Below, piece by piece: positions 45,600 through 54,299 of a stretch of 64,000 nucleotides of DNA. A program made the position numbers and the translations under genes. Position 1 is the first letter of the stretch. Each line of letters starts with the position of its first letter. A model generated the notes under the pieces. That model was not told where the DNA came from and did not search any database. It saw only the letters and a program-made list of their open reading frames with translations. This DNA is from CANKHA01 sp035652315. GTDB taxonomy: Bacteria; Pseudomonadota; Alphaproteobacteria; Rhizobiales; Xanthobacteraceae. The stretch covers positions 22,118 through 86,117 of the forward strand of contig DASREA010000034.1 of the NCBI GenBank assembly GCA_035652315.1. The letters are read 5' to 3'.

Positions 45600-46333
45600 A
45601 AGAGCCGTTGCTTTCCGTCCGCGGCGTGCAAGCCTTCTACGGCCGCATCATGGCGCTGCGCGGGGTCGATCTTGAAGTGTATGAAGGTGAGATCGTCACC
45701 CTGATCGGCGCCAACGGCGCCGGCAAATCGACCTTGATGATGACGGTTTGCGGCGATCCGCGTGCGCGCGCGGGGCAAATTATTTTCGACGGCCGCGATA
45801 TTTCACAGCTTCCGACCCATGAGATCGCCCAACTGAAAATCGCCCAATCACCCGAGGGGCGCCGCATCTTCGCCCGCATGACCGTGATGGAAAATCTGCA
45901 GATGGGCAGCATTGTCGCCGACCGGCGGCATTTCGCCGAGGATCTAGAACGCGCTCTCAAACTCTTTCCTCACTTGCGCGAGCGGCTCGACCAGCGCGGA
46001 GGCACGCTTTCCGGCGGCGAGCAGCAGATGCTGTCCATCGCCCGCGCCCTGATGAGCCGGCCACGGCTGCTTTTGCTTGATGAACCTTCGCTCGGTCTGG
46101 CGCCTTTGGTCGCGCGGCAAATCTTCGATGCCATCCGCGAACTGAACCAGCGAGAAGGATTGACGGTCTTTCTTGTCGAGCAGAATGCCTTTCACGCGCT
46201 CAAGCTGGCGCATCGCGGCTATGTCATGGTCAACGGCAGCATCACTATGTCCGGCACTGGTAGCGAATTGCTGGCGCGGCCGGAGGTCAGATCGGCCTAT
46301 TTGGAAGGGGGGCGGCTGCGAGCCGCGCCATGA
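45596..46333 (+). CDS. livF: ABC transporter ATP-binding protein LivF
   Basis: A 245-residue second ATPase. Walker A is GANGAGKST at residues 38-46, LSGGEQQMLSIARALMS is the signature, and LLLLDEPSLGLAP is Walker B. The family-typical SPEGRRIFARMTVMENL region is intact. The start is GTG at 45596, overlapping the livG stop as GTGA, and its product begins with the proper LivF N-terminus (KEPLLSVRGVQAFYG). A longer ATG frame upstream reads antisense-like residues and was rejected. Confidence 0.94.
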   Translation: MKEPLLSVRGVQAFYGRIMALRGVDLEVYEGEIVTLIGANGAGKSTLMMTVCGDPRARAGQIIFDGRDISQLPTHEIAQLKIAQSPEGRRIFARMTVMENLQMGSIVADRRHFAEDLERALKLFPHLRERLDQRGGTLSGGEQQMLSIARALMSRPRLLLLDEPSLGLAPLVARQIFDAIRELNQREGLTVFLVEQNAFHALKLAHRGYVMVNGSITMSGTGSELLARPEVRSAYLEGGRLRAAP

Positions 46334-46677
46334 TCCGAAACTTTCTTTTCGAAGAGCACTCCATCGGCGTCTTCGTGCTGGTCACGCTGATCCTTGGCGG
46401 CGGCGCCGCCTGGCTGACCGGGCGCGCGATCGCGCTGACATGGCGGCCCTGGTGGCAAATGATCGGTTATACGCTGCTGCTCGGGCTCACCGTGCGGTTC
46501 ATTCATTTCGCGCTGTTCCAGGCCACTTTCCTCTCGCTTTATTATTATCTGATCGACACGGCATTCTGCTTCGTCTTCGGCTCGCTTGGTTATGCCGCGA
46601 CGCGCGCCAGCCAAATGGCCACGCAATATCATTGGCTGCATCGCCGCACCGGGCCGTTTTCCTGGTCGCGCCGCTAG
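46330..46677 (+). CDS. DUF6867 membrane protein of the liv operon
   Basis: A 115-residue protein with an N-terminal FLFEEHSIGVF segment and three or four hydrophobic segments (about residues 13-36, 43-60, 64-80 and 80-92). This is the DUF6867 pattern found behind livF in many rhizobia. Its role is unknown, and it may modify the transporter. The ATG overlaps the livF stop as ATGA, so it is co-translated. Its stop (TAG) shares the bases CTAG with the ccdA stop on the other strand. Confidence 0.85.
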   Translation: MIRNFLFEEHSIGVFVLVTLILGGGAAWLTGRAIALTWRPWWQMIGYTLLLGLTVRFIHFALFQATFLSLYYYLIDTAFCFVFGSLGYAATRASQMATQYHWLHRRTGPFSWSRR

Positions 46678-47408
46678 CCGATGGCCGCCAAACCGGGGAA
46701 GGTTTCCAGCAGCCATTGGCTGACTTCCGTGATCCAGCCAGTAAGAAAGGCGATGCCGGCGAGGACGAGCAAGCCACCCATCGCTTTCTCCACCTTGGCG
46801 AGATGTGCGCGAAACCGGGCGAGAAAAGCGGCAAAGGGCTCGACGGCCAAGGCAGCCAAGAGAAAGGGGATGCCGAGTCCGAGCGAATAGACCGCCAACA
46901 ATCCGGCGCCTTTCGTGACCGTCGCTTCCGAGGCGGCGATCGCCAGGATCGCTGCCAGCACCGGGCCGATGCACGGCGTCCAGCCGAAGGCGAACGCAAG
47001 TCCCATGATGTAAGCGCCCCATAAGCCCACCGGCTTGGGCACATGGAAGCGCTTTTGCCGCGTCAACCACTCGATGTGAAGCAATCCGAGGAAGTGTAAA
47101 CCCATGAGAACGATGGCGAGGCCCGCGACTTTGGACAGCATATTTGCATAGGCATGCACCAGCGCGCCGACAGCGCTGGCACTGGCGCCGAGCGCGACAA
47201 AGATCGTGGAGAAACCGAGCACGAAAAGCAGCGCGCCGGCAATCGTCTCGCGCCTCACCTTGGGCTCCGGCTCGGCGTCGGCAAAGCGTTCCAGCGACAA
47301 ACCCGAAAGGTAAACCAGATACGGCGGCACCAGCGGCAGCACGCAAGGGGACAAAAAGCTGATGAGGCCGGCGAGCAGCGCGGCGCCGATGGAAATCTCG
47401 TTGTTCAT
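46674..47408 (-). CDS. ccdA: Cytochrome c biogenesis protein CcdA
   Basis: A 244-residue inner-membrane thiol-electron transporter of the DsbD/CcdA family that carries reducing power from thioredoxin to the periplasm for cytochrome c maturation. It has six hydrophobic segments, with the paired redox Cys residues in LISFLSPCVLPLVPPYL near residue 22 and AFGWTPCIGPVLAAI near residue 140. The ATG at 47408 gives MNNEISIGAALLAGLISF. No thioredoxin-like partner gene is adjacent. Confidence 0.92.
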   Translation of the reverse strand: MNNEISIGAALLAGLISFLSPCVLPLVPPYLVYLSGLSLERFADAEPEPKVRRETIAGALLFVLGFSTIFVALGASASAVGALVHAYANMLSKVAGLAIVLMGLHFLGLLHIEWLTRQKRFHVPKPVGLWGAYIMGLAFAFGWTPCIGPVLAAILAIAASEATVTKGAGLLAVYSLGLGIPFLLAALAVEPFAAFLARFRAHLAKVEKAMGGLLVLAGIAFLTGWITEVSQWLLETFPGLAAIG

Positions 47409-47513
47409 GCGCGGTTCAATGGATCATCGTCTGCGGCGAGGCAAGCTTCACGCGCCTCCTCGCCTGGAGAAATTCGGCCGCACTGCTATGCTTGCTACCC
47501 GGAGGAACGGCGC

Positions 47514-48509
47514 TTGCGCAATCTTATCACGGATGTTCCCGGCGTCCGCGTGGGCCATGCCGGCGACGCGCGGCTCGGATCCGGGGTGACCGTGGTGCTC
47601 TTTGACGAGCCCGCCGTCGCCAGCTTCGACCTGCGCGGCGGCGGGCCCGGCACGCGCGAGACCGCGCTGCTCGATCCAGCGAAAACCGTCAGCGGTGTCG
47701 ATGCCATCGCATTATCCGGCGGCTCCGCTTTCGGTCTCGATGCCGCTTCGGGCGCGCAGGCCTGGTTGCGCGAGCAAGGTCGCGGCTTTGCCGTGCGCTC
47801 CGCGCGGGTGCCGATCGTGCCCGGAGCGATCCTCTTCGACCTTCTCAACGGCGGCGACAAGAATTGGGGCCGTTATCCGCCCTATCGCGATTTCGGTTAT
47901 GCGGCGACCGCCGCCGCTGCCGGCGAATTCGCCTTGGGCAGCGTCGGCGCCGGACTCGGCGCCACAACCGCGAATCTGAAAGGCGGCATCGGATCCGCCT
48001 CCGCCGAAATCGACAACATAACGATCGGCGCCTTGGCCGCCGTGAACGCCGCAGGAAGCGCCGTCGTCGGCGGCGGACCGTGCTTTTGGGCGGCGCCATT
48101 CGAGCAAAGCGGCGAATTCGGCGCTTGCGGTATGCCCGAGCAAATCGACGCAAAAATGTTGGAGCCGCGCACCAAGGGCACGCCGCAGACCAGCACGACG
48201 CTGGTCGTGGTGGCAACCAACGCGGCTTTGACCAAAGCGGAAGCCAATCGAATCGCGGTCATGGCGCAAACCGGCGTTGCCCGCGCCATCTATCCAGTGC
48301 ACACGCCGCTGGACGGTGATGTGCTGTTCGCCGCGTCGACCGGGCGCAAGCCGCTGGCCGATCCGGTCATCACCCTGACGCGGCTCGGCACTGTCGCCGC
48401 GAATGTGACGGCGCGCGCCATCGCCCGGGCGATCTATGAAGCGCGCGCCCTGCCCTTCCCCGCCGCGCTGCCGAGTTGGCATGACAAATTCGGCGGCGGC
48501 AAATCATGA
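47514..48509 (+). CDS. P1 family peptidase (DmpA / NylC-type N-terminal nucleophile hydrolase)
   Basis: A 331-residue Ntn hydrolase of the P1/S58 family (L-aminopeptidase D-Ala-esterase and 6-aminohexanoate-oligomer hydrolase group), which self-cleaves to expose an N-terminal Ser or Thr. Family segments are LITDVPGVRVGHA, DLRGGGPGTRETALLDP, SGGSAFGLDAASG and VPIVPGAILFDL. The expected cleavage/nucleophile site lies in the TPQTSTTLVVVATNA region around residues 225-240. The TTG start at 47514 is backed by GGAGG nine bases upstream; a much longer open frame to the left is antisense to ccdA and was rejected. The substrate is unknown. Confidence 0.85.
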   Translation: MRNLITDVPGVRVGHAGDARLGSGVTVVLFDEPAVASFDLRGGGPGTRETALLDPAKTVSGVDAIALSGGSAFGLDAASGAQAWLREQGRGFAVRSARVPIVPGAILFDLLNGGDKNWGRYPPYRDFGYAATAAAAGEFALGSVGAGLGATTANLKGGIGSASAEIDNITIGALAAVNAAGSAVVGGGPCFWAAPFEQSGEFGACGMPEQIDAKMLEPRTKGTPQTSTTLVVVATNAALTKAEANRIAVMAQTGVARAIYPVHTPLDGDVLFAASTGRKPLADPVITLTRLGTVAANVTARAIARAIYEARALPFPAALPSWHDKFGGGKS

Positions 48510-48558
48510 AACAACCGCGGGCGGCATCGCGTTATCCTGAAATCATCGGGATGCCCCA

Positions 48559-48765
48559 ATGCCGTCTACCGCCATCCGCGATTTTTCCTATGACGAGCCC
48601 AGGCGCCGGCTGTTCGTGACCTTCGTCACCGACCGGCAATATGTTTATTTCGAGGTGCCGCCGGAGGTCTACCGCACCTTTCGCGCGGCAGGATCGCGCG
48701 GACGCTTCTTCAATACCGAAGTGCGCGATCAATACGATTTTCGCGAAATCACCAACGCCGCTTAG
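48559..48765 (+). CDS. KTSC domain protein
   Basis: A 68-residue protein of the KTSC family. It begins MPSTAIRDFSYDEPRRRLFV and has YFEVPPEVYRTFRAAGSRGRFFNTEVRDQY, the two conserved halves of the domain. The variant here has no Lys-Thr-Ser-Cys box. The molecular role is not established. It lies 49 bp after the P1 peptidase gene and is convergent with the D-amino-acid dehydrogenase gene. Confidence 0.85.
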   Translation: MPSTAIRDFSYDEPRRRLFVTFVTDRQYVYFEVPPEVYRTFRAAGSRGRFFNTEVRDQYDFREITNAA

Positions 48766-48789
48766 CGGTTTCCTTTGCCGGTACCTGCT

Positions 48790-50034
48790 TTAGAGAAACC
48801 GCTCCGCCGCATAGGGCTGCGGATCGCAGAAGGGCGTGGCGCCGGTGATCAGTTCGGCAAGGAGGCGCCCCGTCGCCGGGCCGAGCGTCAGACCCCAATG
48901 GGCATGGCCATAGGCGAGCCAGAGCCCGGTCTGCCCTGGAGCCGGTCCAATCACCGGCCGCGAATCCGAAAAGCATGGGCGCTTGCCAAGCCAGGTGCTC
49001 GGCTCGCTGCGCTCCCCCAAAGGAAACAGCTCACGCGCCGCCGGCATGAGCCTGTCGAATTGAGCCGGCGTCGGCGGGGCATCGCGGGAGGCGAACTCCG
49101 CGCCGGTGGTAATGCGCAGGCCCTGCTCCATCGGCGCCAAGCAATAGCCGTAATCGGCATCGAGCACCGGGCGGGAGAACGGCTGCCCTCCGGCTTGGCG
49201 GAAATGGCGGTGATAGCCGCGCTTGATGCCGAGCGGCAGGCGGATGCCGAGCGGCTCCAGCACGTCCGGCGCCCATGGCCCAAGCGCGATCACGCAATTC
49301 GCGCCGTCGAGTGGGCCTTCCGCGGTGTCGACGCGCCACTGGATGCCGGAACGGTGCAGCGAACGGGCATCGCCTTTGAGCGCGATGCCGCCGAGCGCCG
49401 CGAAACGCGCGGCGTAAGCGCGGGTCACCGCGAGCGGATTGCTCACGCTCGCCGCCGAGGGCCAAAAGATGCCGTGACGGAATACCGGAGCCAATGCCGG
49501 CTCCAGCGCCCGCGCGCCGGCCACGTCGAGTATCTGGAAGGAAAGGCCGAACTGCCGCGCGACGTCGAGCTCGGGCTTCATCGCCGCGAAGCTGTCGTCG
49601 CTCCGATAGAGCTTGAGCCATCCACTCTTGCGCAAATATCGCTCGGCGCCGGACTCCGCCATCAGCACTTCATGCTCGGGAACCGCGCGCGCAAATAACG
49701 GACGCATGGCTTTCGCGGTTTCGATCAGGCGATCGGGACGGGATGCCCGCCAGAAGGCCAGCAGCCACGGCGCCACGCGCGGCAGAAAGGTCAAATCATA
49801 ATTCGCCTCGGGCGCGCGGCCGAGCGCGATGCGGGCCAGCGCGCGCAGCCCGCGCGGAAAAATCGGTGGAAATACCGTGTTGCCTTCGATGACCCCGGCA
49901 TTGCCATAAGAAGTTTCCTGGCCCGGCTCGCCGCGGTCCACCAGGGCCACCGACAGCCCGCGCTTGGCCAGATGCAGGGCCACCGACGTCCCGACGATCC
50001 CTGCACCGAGAACAATTGCGTCAGCGCGCGCCAT
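48790..50034 (-). CDS. FAD-dependent D-amino-acid dehydrogenase-like oxidoreductase
   Basis: A 414-residue DadA-like flavoprotein of the DAO family that would oxidise D-amino acids or related amines. The N-terminal FAD motif is VLGAGIVGTSVALHLAKRG, with EPGQETSYGNAGVIEG following it. The C-terminal FAD contact is GLWLAYGHAHWGLTLGPATGRL. The start is ATG at 50034, and a longer frame upstream overlaps the promoter of rpe and was rejected. It is divergent from rpe. The exact substrate is not determined. Confidence 0.87.
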   Translation of the reverse strand: MARADAIVLGAGIVGTSVALHLAKRGLSVALVDRGEPGQETSYGNAGVIEGNTVFPPIFPRGLRALARIALGRAPEANYDLTFLPRVAPWLLAFWRASRPDRLIETAKAMRPLFARAVPEHEVLMAESGAERYLRKSGWLKLYRSDDSFAAMKPELDVARQFGLSFQILDVAGARALEPALAPVFRHGIFWPSAASVSNPLAVTRAYAARFAALGGIALKGDARSLHRSGIQWRVDTAEGPLDGANCVIALGPWAPDVLEPLGIRLPLGIKRGYHRHFRQAGGQPFSRPVLDADYGYCLAPMEQGLRITTGAEFASRDAPPTPAQFDRLMPAARELFPLGERSEPSTWLGKRPCFSDSRPVIGPAPGQTGLWLAYGHAHWGLTLGPATGRLLAELITGATPFCDPQPYAAERFL

Positions 50035-50179
50035 GAGGATCAACCTTCCCTTACCTTGCGTGGAATCACTGCCGGGGTTCTCATATAGGATGCTATTTCC
50101 CGGTGTTAAGCTCCACCGGAAGCGCTCATTGCCCATGTCGCGGCGGCGTGTTACCCGAACCTCGTTCAGGGAGATTCCC

Positions 50180-50857
50180 ATGGCCCGACCGCTTGCGATC
50201 GCACCGTCCATACTGGCGGCGGATTTCGCCAAGCTCGGCGAGGAGATCCGGGCGGTGGAAGCGGCCGGCGCGGACTGGATCCACGTCGACGTGATGGACG
50301 GACATTTCGTCCCCAACATCACCATCGGTCCGGACGTGGTGAAGGCGCTGCGGCCACACACCAGGAAGACGCTCGACGTCCACTTGATGATCGCGCCCTG
50401 CGATCCTTATCTCGAAGCCTTTGCCAAGGCCGGCTCCGACATCATCACCGTGCATGTCGAGGCGGGTCCGCATCTGCACCGCTCGCTGCAGGCGATCCGC
50501 GCCCTGGGTAAGAAGGCCGGAGTCTCGCTCAATCCGGCAACGCCGGAGTCCAGCATCGAATACGTGCTCGACATGATCGATCTGGTCCTGGTCATGTCGG
50601 TCAATCCCGGCTTCGGCGGCCAGGCTTTCATTAAATCGGCCGTGGAAAAAATCGCGCGGCTACGGGCGATGATCGGCGGCCGGCCGATCGACATTGAAGT
50701 GGACGGCGGCATCACACCGGAGACAGCACCGCTGGTGACACGCGCCGGCGCCAACGTGCTCGTCGCGGGCTCAGCTGTATTCAAGGGCGGCAATTACAAG
50801 GGCAATATCGCAGCGATCCGCAATGCCGCCGCTCTGGCACGCGGGGAAGCAGCGTGA
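50180..50857 (+). CDS. rpe: Ribulose-phosphate 3-epimerase
   Basis: Interconverts ribulose-5-phosphate and xylulose-5-phosphate in the pentose phosphate and Calvin routes. It is a 225-residue TIM-barrel protein. Active-site segments are SILAADFAKLGEEI, HVDVMDGHFVPNITIGP, LDVHLMI, VMSVNPGFGGQAF and EVDGGI, with the metal-binding His and Asp residues present. AGGGAGA precedes the ATG. Its stop overlaps the purB start as GTGA, so the two are translationally coupled. Confidence 0.96.
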   Translation: MARPLAIAPSILAADFAKLGEEIRAVEAAGADWIHVDVMDGHFVPNITIGPDVVKALRPHTRKTLDVHLMIAPCDPYLEAFAKAGSDIITVHVEAGPHLHRSLQAIRALGKKAGVSLNPATPESSIEYVLDMIDLVLVMSVNPGFGGQAFIKSAVEKIARLRAMIGGRPIDIEVDGGITPETAPLVTRAGANVLVAGSAVFKGGNYKGNIAAIRNAAALARGEAA

Positions 50858-52161
50858 TCCCCCGTTACTCCCGTCCCCAAATGGCGGCGATCTGGTCGCC
50901 GGAATCGAAATTCCGTATCTGGTTCGAGATCGAGGCGCACGCCGCCGATGCCATGGCCGAGCTTGGCATCATTCCCAAGGAGGCGGCGAAAAAGATTTGG
51001 GAAAAGGGCAAGAACGCCAAATTCGATGTGGCGCGCATCGACGCCATCGAAGCCGAGGTCAAGCACGACGTCATCGCCTTCCTGACGCATCTTGCCGAGA
51101 TCGTCGGACCGGAGGCGCGCTTCGTCCATTCTGGCATGACGTCCTCCGACGTGCTCGATACCTGCTTCAATATCCAGCTCGTGCGCGCCGCAGAGCTGCT
51201 CATCGCCGACGTCGACAAATTGCTGGCGGGGCTGAAGCGGCGCGCCTTCGAATATAAGCTGACGCCGACCATCGGCCGCTCCCATGGCGTGCACGCGGAG
51301 CCGACGACCTTCGGGCTCAAGCTCGCCTACGCCTACGCCGAATTCTTTCGCGCCAAGGAACGGTTGATCTGCGCGCGCACCGAAGTGGCGACCTGCGCCA
51401 TTTCCGGCGCGGTCGGCACCTTCGCCCAAGTCGATCCGCGCGTCGAAGAGCATGTCGCCAAGGCGCTCGGCTTGGCTGTCGAGCCGGTGTCGACGCAAAT
51501 CATTCCTCGCGACCGCCACGCCATGTTTTTCGCCACGCTCGGCGTCGTCGCCTCCTCCATCGAACGGCTGGCCACGGAAATCCGCCATTTGCAGCGGACG
51601 GAAGTTCTCGAAGCCGAAGAGTTCTTCTCCGCCGGGCAGAAAGGCTCTTCCGCCATGCCGCATAAGCGCAACCCGGTGCTGAGCGAGAACCTCACCGGGC
51701 TCGCGCGCATGGTGCGCGCCTATGCATTGCCGGCGATGGAGGACGTGGCGCTGTGGCACGAGCGCGACATCTCGCATTCCTCGGTCGAGCGCATGATCGG
51801 GCCCGATGCCACGGTGACGCTCGATTTCGCCTTGGCGCGGCTCGCCGGCGTCATCGACAAGCTCGTCGTCTATCCGGACAATATGAAGAAAAATCTCGAC
51901 CGCCTCGGCGGCCTTGTGCATTCGCAGCGCGTGCTCATCGCCTTGACGCAGAAGGGCGTGGCGCGCGAAGACGCCTATCGCCTCGTTCAGCGCAATGCCA
52001 TGAAGGTGTGGAACGGCGAAGGCGATTTCCTCACCCTGCTCAAAGCCGACAAGGACGTGCGCGCCAAGCTGACTGACAAAGAGATCGAGACCAATTTCGA
52101 TCTCGGCTATCATTTCAAGCACGTGGACACGGTCTTTCAGCGAGTCTTCGGCCAATCATAA
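50854..52161 (+). CDS. purB: Adenylosuccinate lyase
   Basis: Catalyses two fumarate-releasing steps in purine biosynthesis (SAICAR to AICAR and adenylosuccinate to AMP). It is a 435-residue superfamily member with the signature GSSAMPHKRNP near residue 265, HSGMTSSDVLDTC and TIGRSHGVHAEP. The start is GTG at 50854, inside GTGA with the rpe stop. It is followed by murI after 13 bp, so rpe-purB-murI probably form one transcript. Confidence 0.97.
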   Translation: MIPRYSRPQMAAIWSPESKFRIWFEIEAHAADAMAELGIIPKEAAKKIWEKGKNAKFDVARIDAIEAEVKHDVIAFLTHLAEIVGPEARFVHSGMTSSDVLDTCFNIQLVRAAELLIADVDKLLAGLKRRAFEYKLTPTIGRSHGVHAEPTTFGLKLAYAYAEFFRAKERLICARTEVATCAISGAVGTFAQVDPRVEEHVAKALGLAVEPVSTQIIPRDRHAMFFATLGVVASSIERLATEIRHLQRTEVLEAEEFFSAGQKGSSAMPHKRNPVLSENLTGLARMVRAYALPAMEDVALWHERDISHSSVERMIGPDATVTLDFALARLAGVIDKLVVYPDNMKKNLDRLGGLVHSQRVLIALTQKGVAREDAYRLVQRNAMKVWNGEGDFLTLLKADKDVRAKLTDKEIETNFDLGYHFKHVDTVFQRVFGQS

Positions 52162-52174
52162 CCGCCGATAAGCC

Positions 52175-52978
52175 GTGTCTGCGCCATCCATCGTCATCTT
52201 CGATTCGGGCCTCGGCGGCCTCACCGTGTATCGCGAGGTGTCCGCGGCGCGGCCCGACGCGCATTTCATCTACGCGGCCGACGATGCGGCCTTTCCCTAC
52301 GGCCGTCTCGATGAGGCGGCGCTGGTCGCGCGGGTGACGCGCGTGATCGGCAAGCTGATCGAGGAATACCGGCCCGATCTCGTTGTCATCGCCTGCAACA
52401 CCGCTTCCACGCTTGTTCTCCCCGAGCTGCGGGCGCGCTTTGGCGTGCCATTCGTCGGCACCGTTCCGGCGATCAAGCCGGCCTGCGCCGCATCGGTCAG
52501 CAGACTGGTCTCGGTACTCGGCACCGAAGGCACCGTCGGCAGGGAATATACCCGCGGGCTGATCCGTCAATTCGCGAATGGCGCCGAGGTCACCCTCGTT
52601 GGGTCAGCCCGGCTGGCCGGTTACGCCGAGGCCGAATTACGCGGCGAACCGGTGAGCGACGAAGCGATCGGCCAAGAGATCGCGCCCTGTTTCGTCGATC
52701 GGGAGGGCCGCCGCACCGATTCGGTGGTCCTTGCCTGCACCCATTATCCCTTGTTGCGGCGGCGCTTCGAACGGGTGCAGCCCTGGCCGGTCACCTATAT
52801 CGATCCGGCTCCGGCCATCGCCCGGCGGGTCGTGGACGTCATCGGACCGCTCCCGGCGGGCGCCAAAGCTTCCGGCGCGGCGCAAATGCTGCTGACCTCG
52901 GGGCGACATCCCGCCGGCAAACTGGGGGCAGTCCTCAAGGGCTTCGGAATCACGGCTTTTGGCGCGTTATCGGTTTGA
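52175..52978 (+). CDS. murI: Glutamate racemase
   Basis: Makes D-glutamate for peptidoglycan. The 267-residue protein has FDSGLGGLTVYREV at the start and the two catalytic Cys residues: Cys74 in ACNTAS and another near residue 188 in ACTHYPLL. GTVPAIKPA is also typical. The start is GTG at 52175, with no nearby ATG. It is the last gene of the rpe-purB-murI group. Confidence 0.95.
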   Translation: MSAPSIVIFDSGLGGLTVYREVSAARPDAHFIYAADDAAFPYGRLDEAALVARVTRVIGKLIEEYRPDLVVIACNTASTLVLPELRARFGVPFVGTVPAIKPACAASVSRLVSVLGTEGTVGREYTRGLIRQFANGAEVTLVGSARLAGYAEAELRGEPVSDEAIGQEIAPCFVDREGRRTDSVVLACTHYPLLRRRFERVQPWPVTYIDPAPAIARRVVDVIGPLPAGAKASGAAQMLLTSGRHPAGKLGAVLKGFGITAFGALSV

Positions 52979-53008
52979 CTTCGCGACCCTTTCTGCCTAG
53001 AACCAGCC

Positions 53009-53087
53009 GCCGCGCGGGTCTATGCCCGCGCGGCGTTTCGCGACCCGTGGCGGGAACCGACGCTTTCGGTTCCGGCCTGTCGGTTCC
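53009..53087 (+). promoter_or_regulatory. Structured rpsD leader with competing hairpins
   Basis: A perfect 10-bp hairpin (53009-53034, loop TCTATG) sits in the gap between murI and rpsD. It is followed by an arm GGAACCGA (53053-53060) that can pair with either of two identical TCGGTTCC copies (53066-53073 or 53080-53087). The two pairings exclude each other. In other bacteria S4 protein autoregulates through its mRNA leader; the same is only inferred here. The first hairpin could also end the murI message. Confidence 0.5.
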
Positions 53088-53152
53088 GGGCAAAGCCTGG
53101 GACAGAGGAGGGCGCGTTTCCTCAACACAACGATCAACAGCAAGAGGACGCG

Positions 53153-53770
53153 ATGACAAAGCGCAACGAGGCGAAATACAAACTCGACCGCCGCATGGGC
53201 CAAAACATCTGGGGCCGCCCGAAGAGCCCCGTCAACCGCCGCGAATACGGGCCCGGCCAGCACGGCCAGCGCCGAAAAGGCAAACTCTCCGATTACGGCG
53301 TGCAGCTCCGCGCCAAGCAGAAGCTGCGCGGCTACTACGCCAATATTTCCGAGAAGCAGTTTCGCGGAATTTATGATGAAGCCATCCGCATGAAGGGCGA
53401 TTCCGGCGCGCACATGATCGGCCTGCTGGAGCGCCGATTGGATGCCGTCATCTATCGCGCCAAATTCGTGCCGACGATCTTTGCCGCACGCCAGTTCATC
53501 AATCACGGCCATATCAAGGTGAACGGCCGGCGCGTGAATATCCCGAGCTACCGCGTCAAGGTCGGCGATACGATCGAGGTCAAGGAAAGCTCCAAGCAAC
53601 TCGCACTGGTTCTGGAGGCCGCCGCGCTCACCGAGCGTGACGTTCCGGACTATGTCGAGGTGAATCAGGGCAAGATGACCGCCAAGCTCACGCGCATCCC
53701 GACGCTGAGCGAGGTTCCCTATCCGGTGATGATGGAACCGCACCTCGTGGTGGAGTTCTATTCGCGCTAA
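53153..53770 (+). CDS. rpsD: Small ribosomal subunit protein S4
   Basis: A 205-residue primary 16S rRNA-binding protein that starts small-subunit assembly. The N-terminal MTKRNEAKYKLDRRMGQNIWG and RREYGPGQHGQRRKGKLSDYG are family-typical, and the S4 RNA-binding domain spans about residues 94-155 (ERRLDAVIYRAKFVPTIFAARQ). It has the alphaproteobacterial form without the zinc-binding Cys cluster. AAGAGGA lies before the ATG. It is followed by a terminator, so it stands alone. Confidence 0.98.
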   Translation: MTKRNEAKYKLDRRMGQNIWGRPKSPVNRREYGPGQHGQRRKGKLSDYGVQLRAKQKLRGYYANISEKQFRGIYDEAIRMKGDSGAHMIGLLERRLDAVIYRAKFVPTIFAARQFINHGHIKVNGRRVNIPSYRVKVGDTIEVKESSKQLALVLEAAALTERDVPDYVEVNQGKMTAKLTRIPTLSEVPYPVMMEPHLVVEFYSR

Positions 53771-53814
53771 GCAGGCTCGCTCTCAAACATAGATACAATC
53801 TGGATTTGCGAAGA

Positions 53815-53841
53815 CCCCGGCTACTGCGCCGGGGGTTTTTT
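53815..53841 (+). terminator. Rho-independent terminator of rpsD
   Basis: A 7-bp CCCCGGC/GCCGGGG stem with a TACTGC loop is followed by G and six T. It begins 45 bp after the rpsD stop. Confidence 0.92.
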
Positions 53842-53979
53842 GTGCGCTGCAGCGACTTATCTCGCCCGCGCAAAAGTTGTCCATAACTTGGGCGGGGTTG
53901 TTTGCAGCCGCGTTGTTTGATGTAGCTTTGGCGGCGCTAGTTAACCAAAGGGGATCTTACACCCAGGGGAGAATCGCAC

Positions 53980-54213
53980 ATGGACAAGCTACAAACGGTA
54001 AAAGGCTGGATCGGGGCGCTGACGGATATCGGACTTATGCTGCTCGCTTTGGGCATCGTGGTATCGCTGCTCGTCGGAGCAAACACAGTTTTCGTGGGCA
54101 ACCCGGTCGGAAACATCATCGCGATGGTCAAAGACCTTGGCTCCAACGGGCTCGTGGGCCTGATCGCACTTGGCATCATCCTGTGGCTATTTTCCGGTCG
54201 TAGGGTCGCTTGA
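53980..54213 (+). CDS. Small two-helix membrane protein A
   Basis: A 77-residue protein with two hydrophobic helices (about residues 13-36 and 55-72) separated by a short loop. AGGGGAGA lies 10-15 bases before the ATG, giving a well-supported start. No named family is recognised. The next gene encodes a similar small protein (both end in a Leu/Ile/Gly-rich helix with LGIILWLF or GIGIILAIIYL), so they look like paralogs. It is separated from that gene by a terminator-like hairpin. Confidence 0.65.
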   Translation: MDKLQTVKGWIGALTDIGLMLLALGIVVSLLVGANTVFVGNPVGNIIAMVKDLGSNGLVGLIALGIILWLFSGRRVA

Positions 54214-54261
54214 CATAACGCCAGCCGGCTGCACGGCAGCCATCTGACTGGTTAAAACAAT

Positions 54262-54294
54262 TGGATGGGGTGCCCCTTCCCCATCCATGTTTTT
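54262..54294 (+). terminator. Terminator or attenuator between the two small membrane genes
   Basis: TGGATGGGG and CCCCATCCA form a perfect 9-bp stem with an 8-base loop, followed by ATG and five T. It ends only 6 bp before the start of the second small gene, so it either terminates the first gene or attenuates read-through into the second. Confidence 0.8.
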
Positions 54295-54299
54295 CGGGC

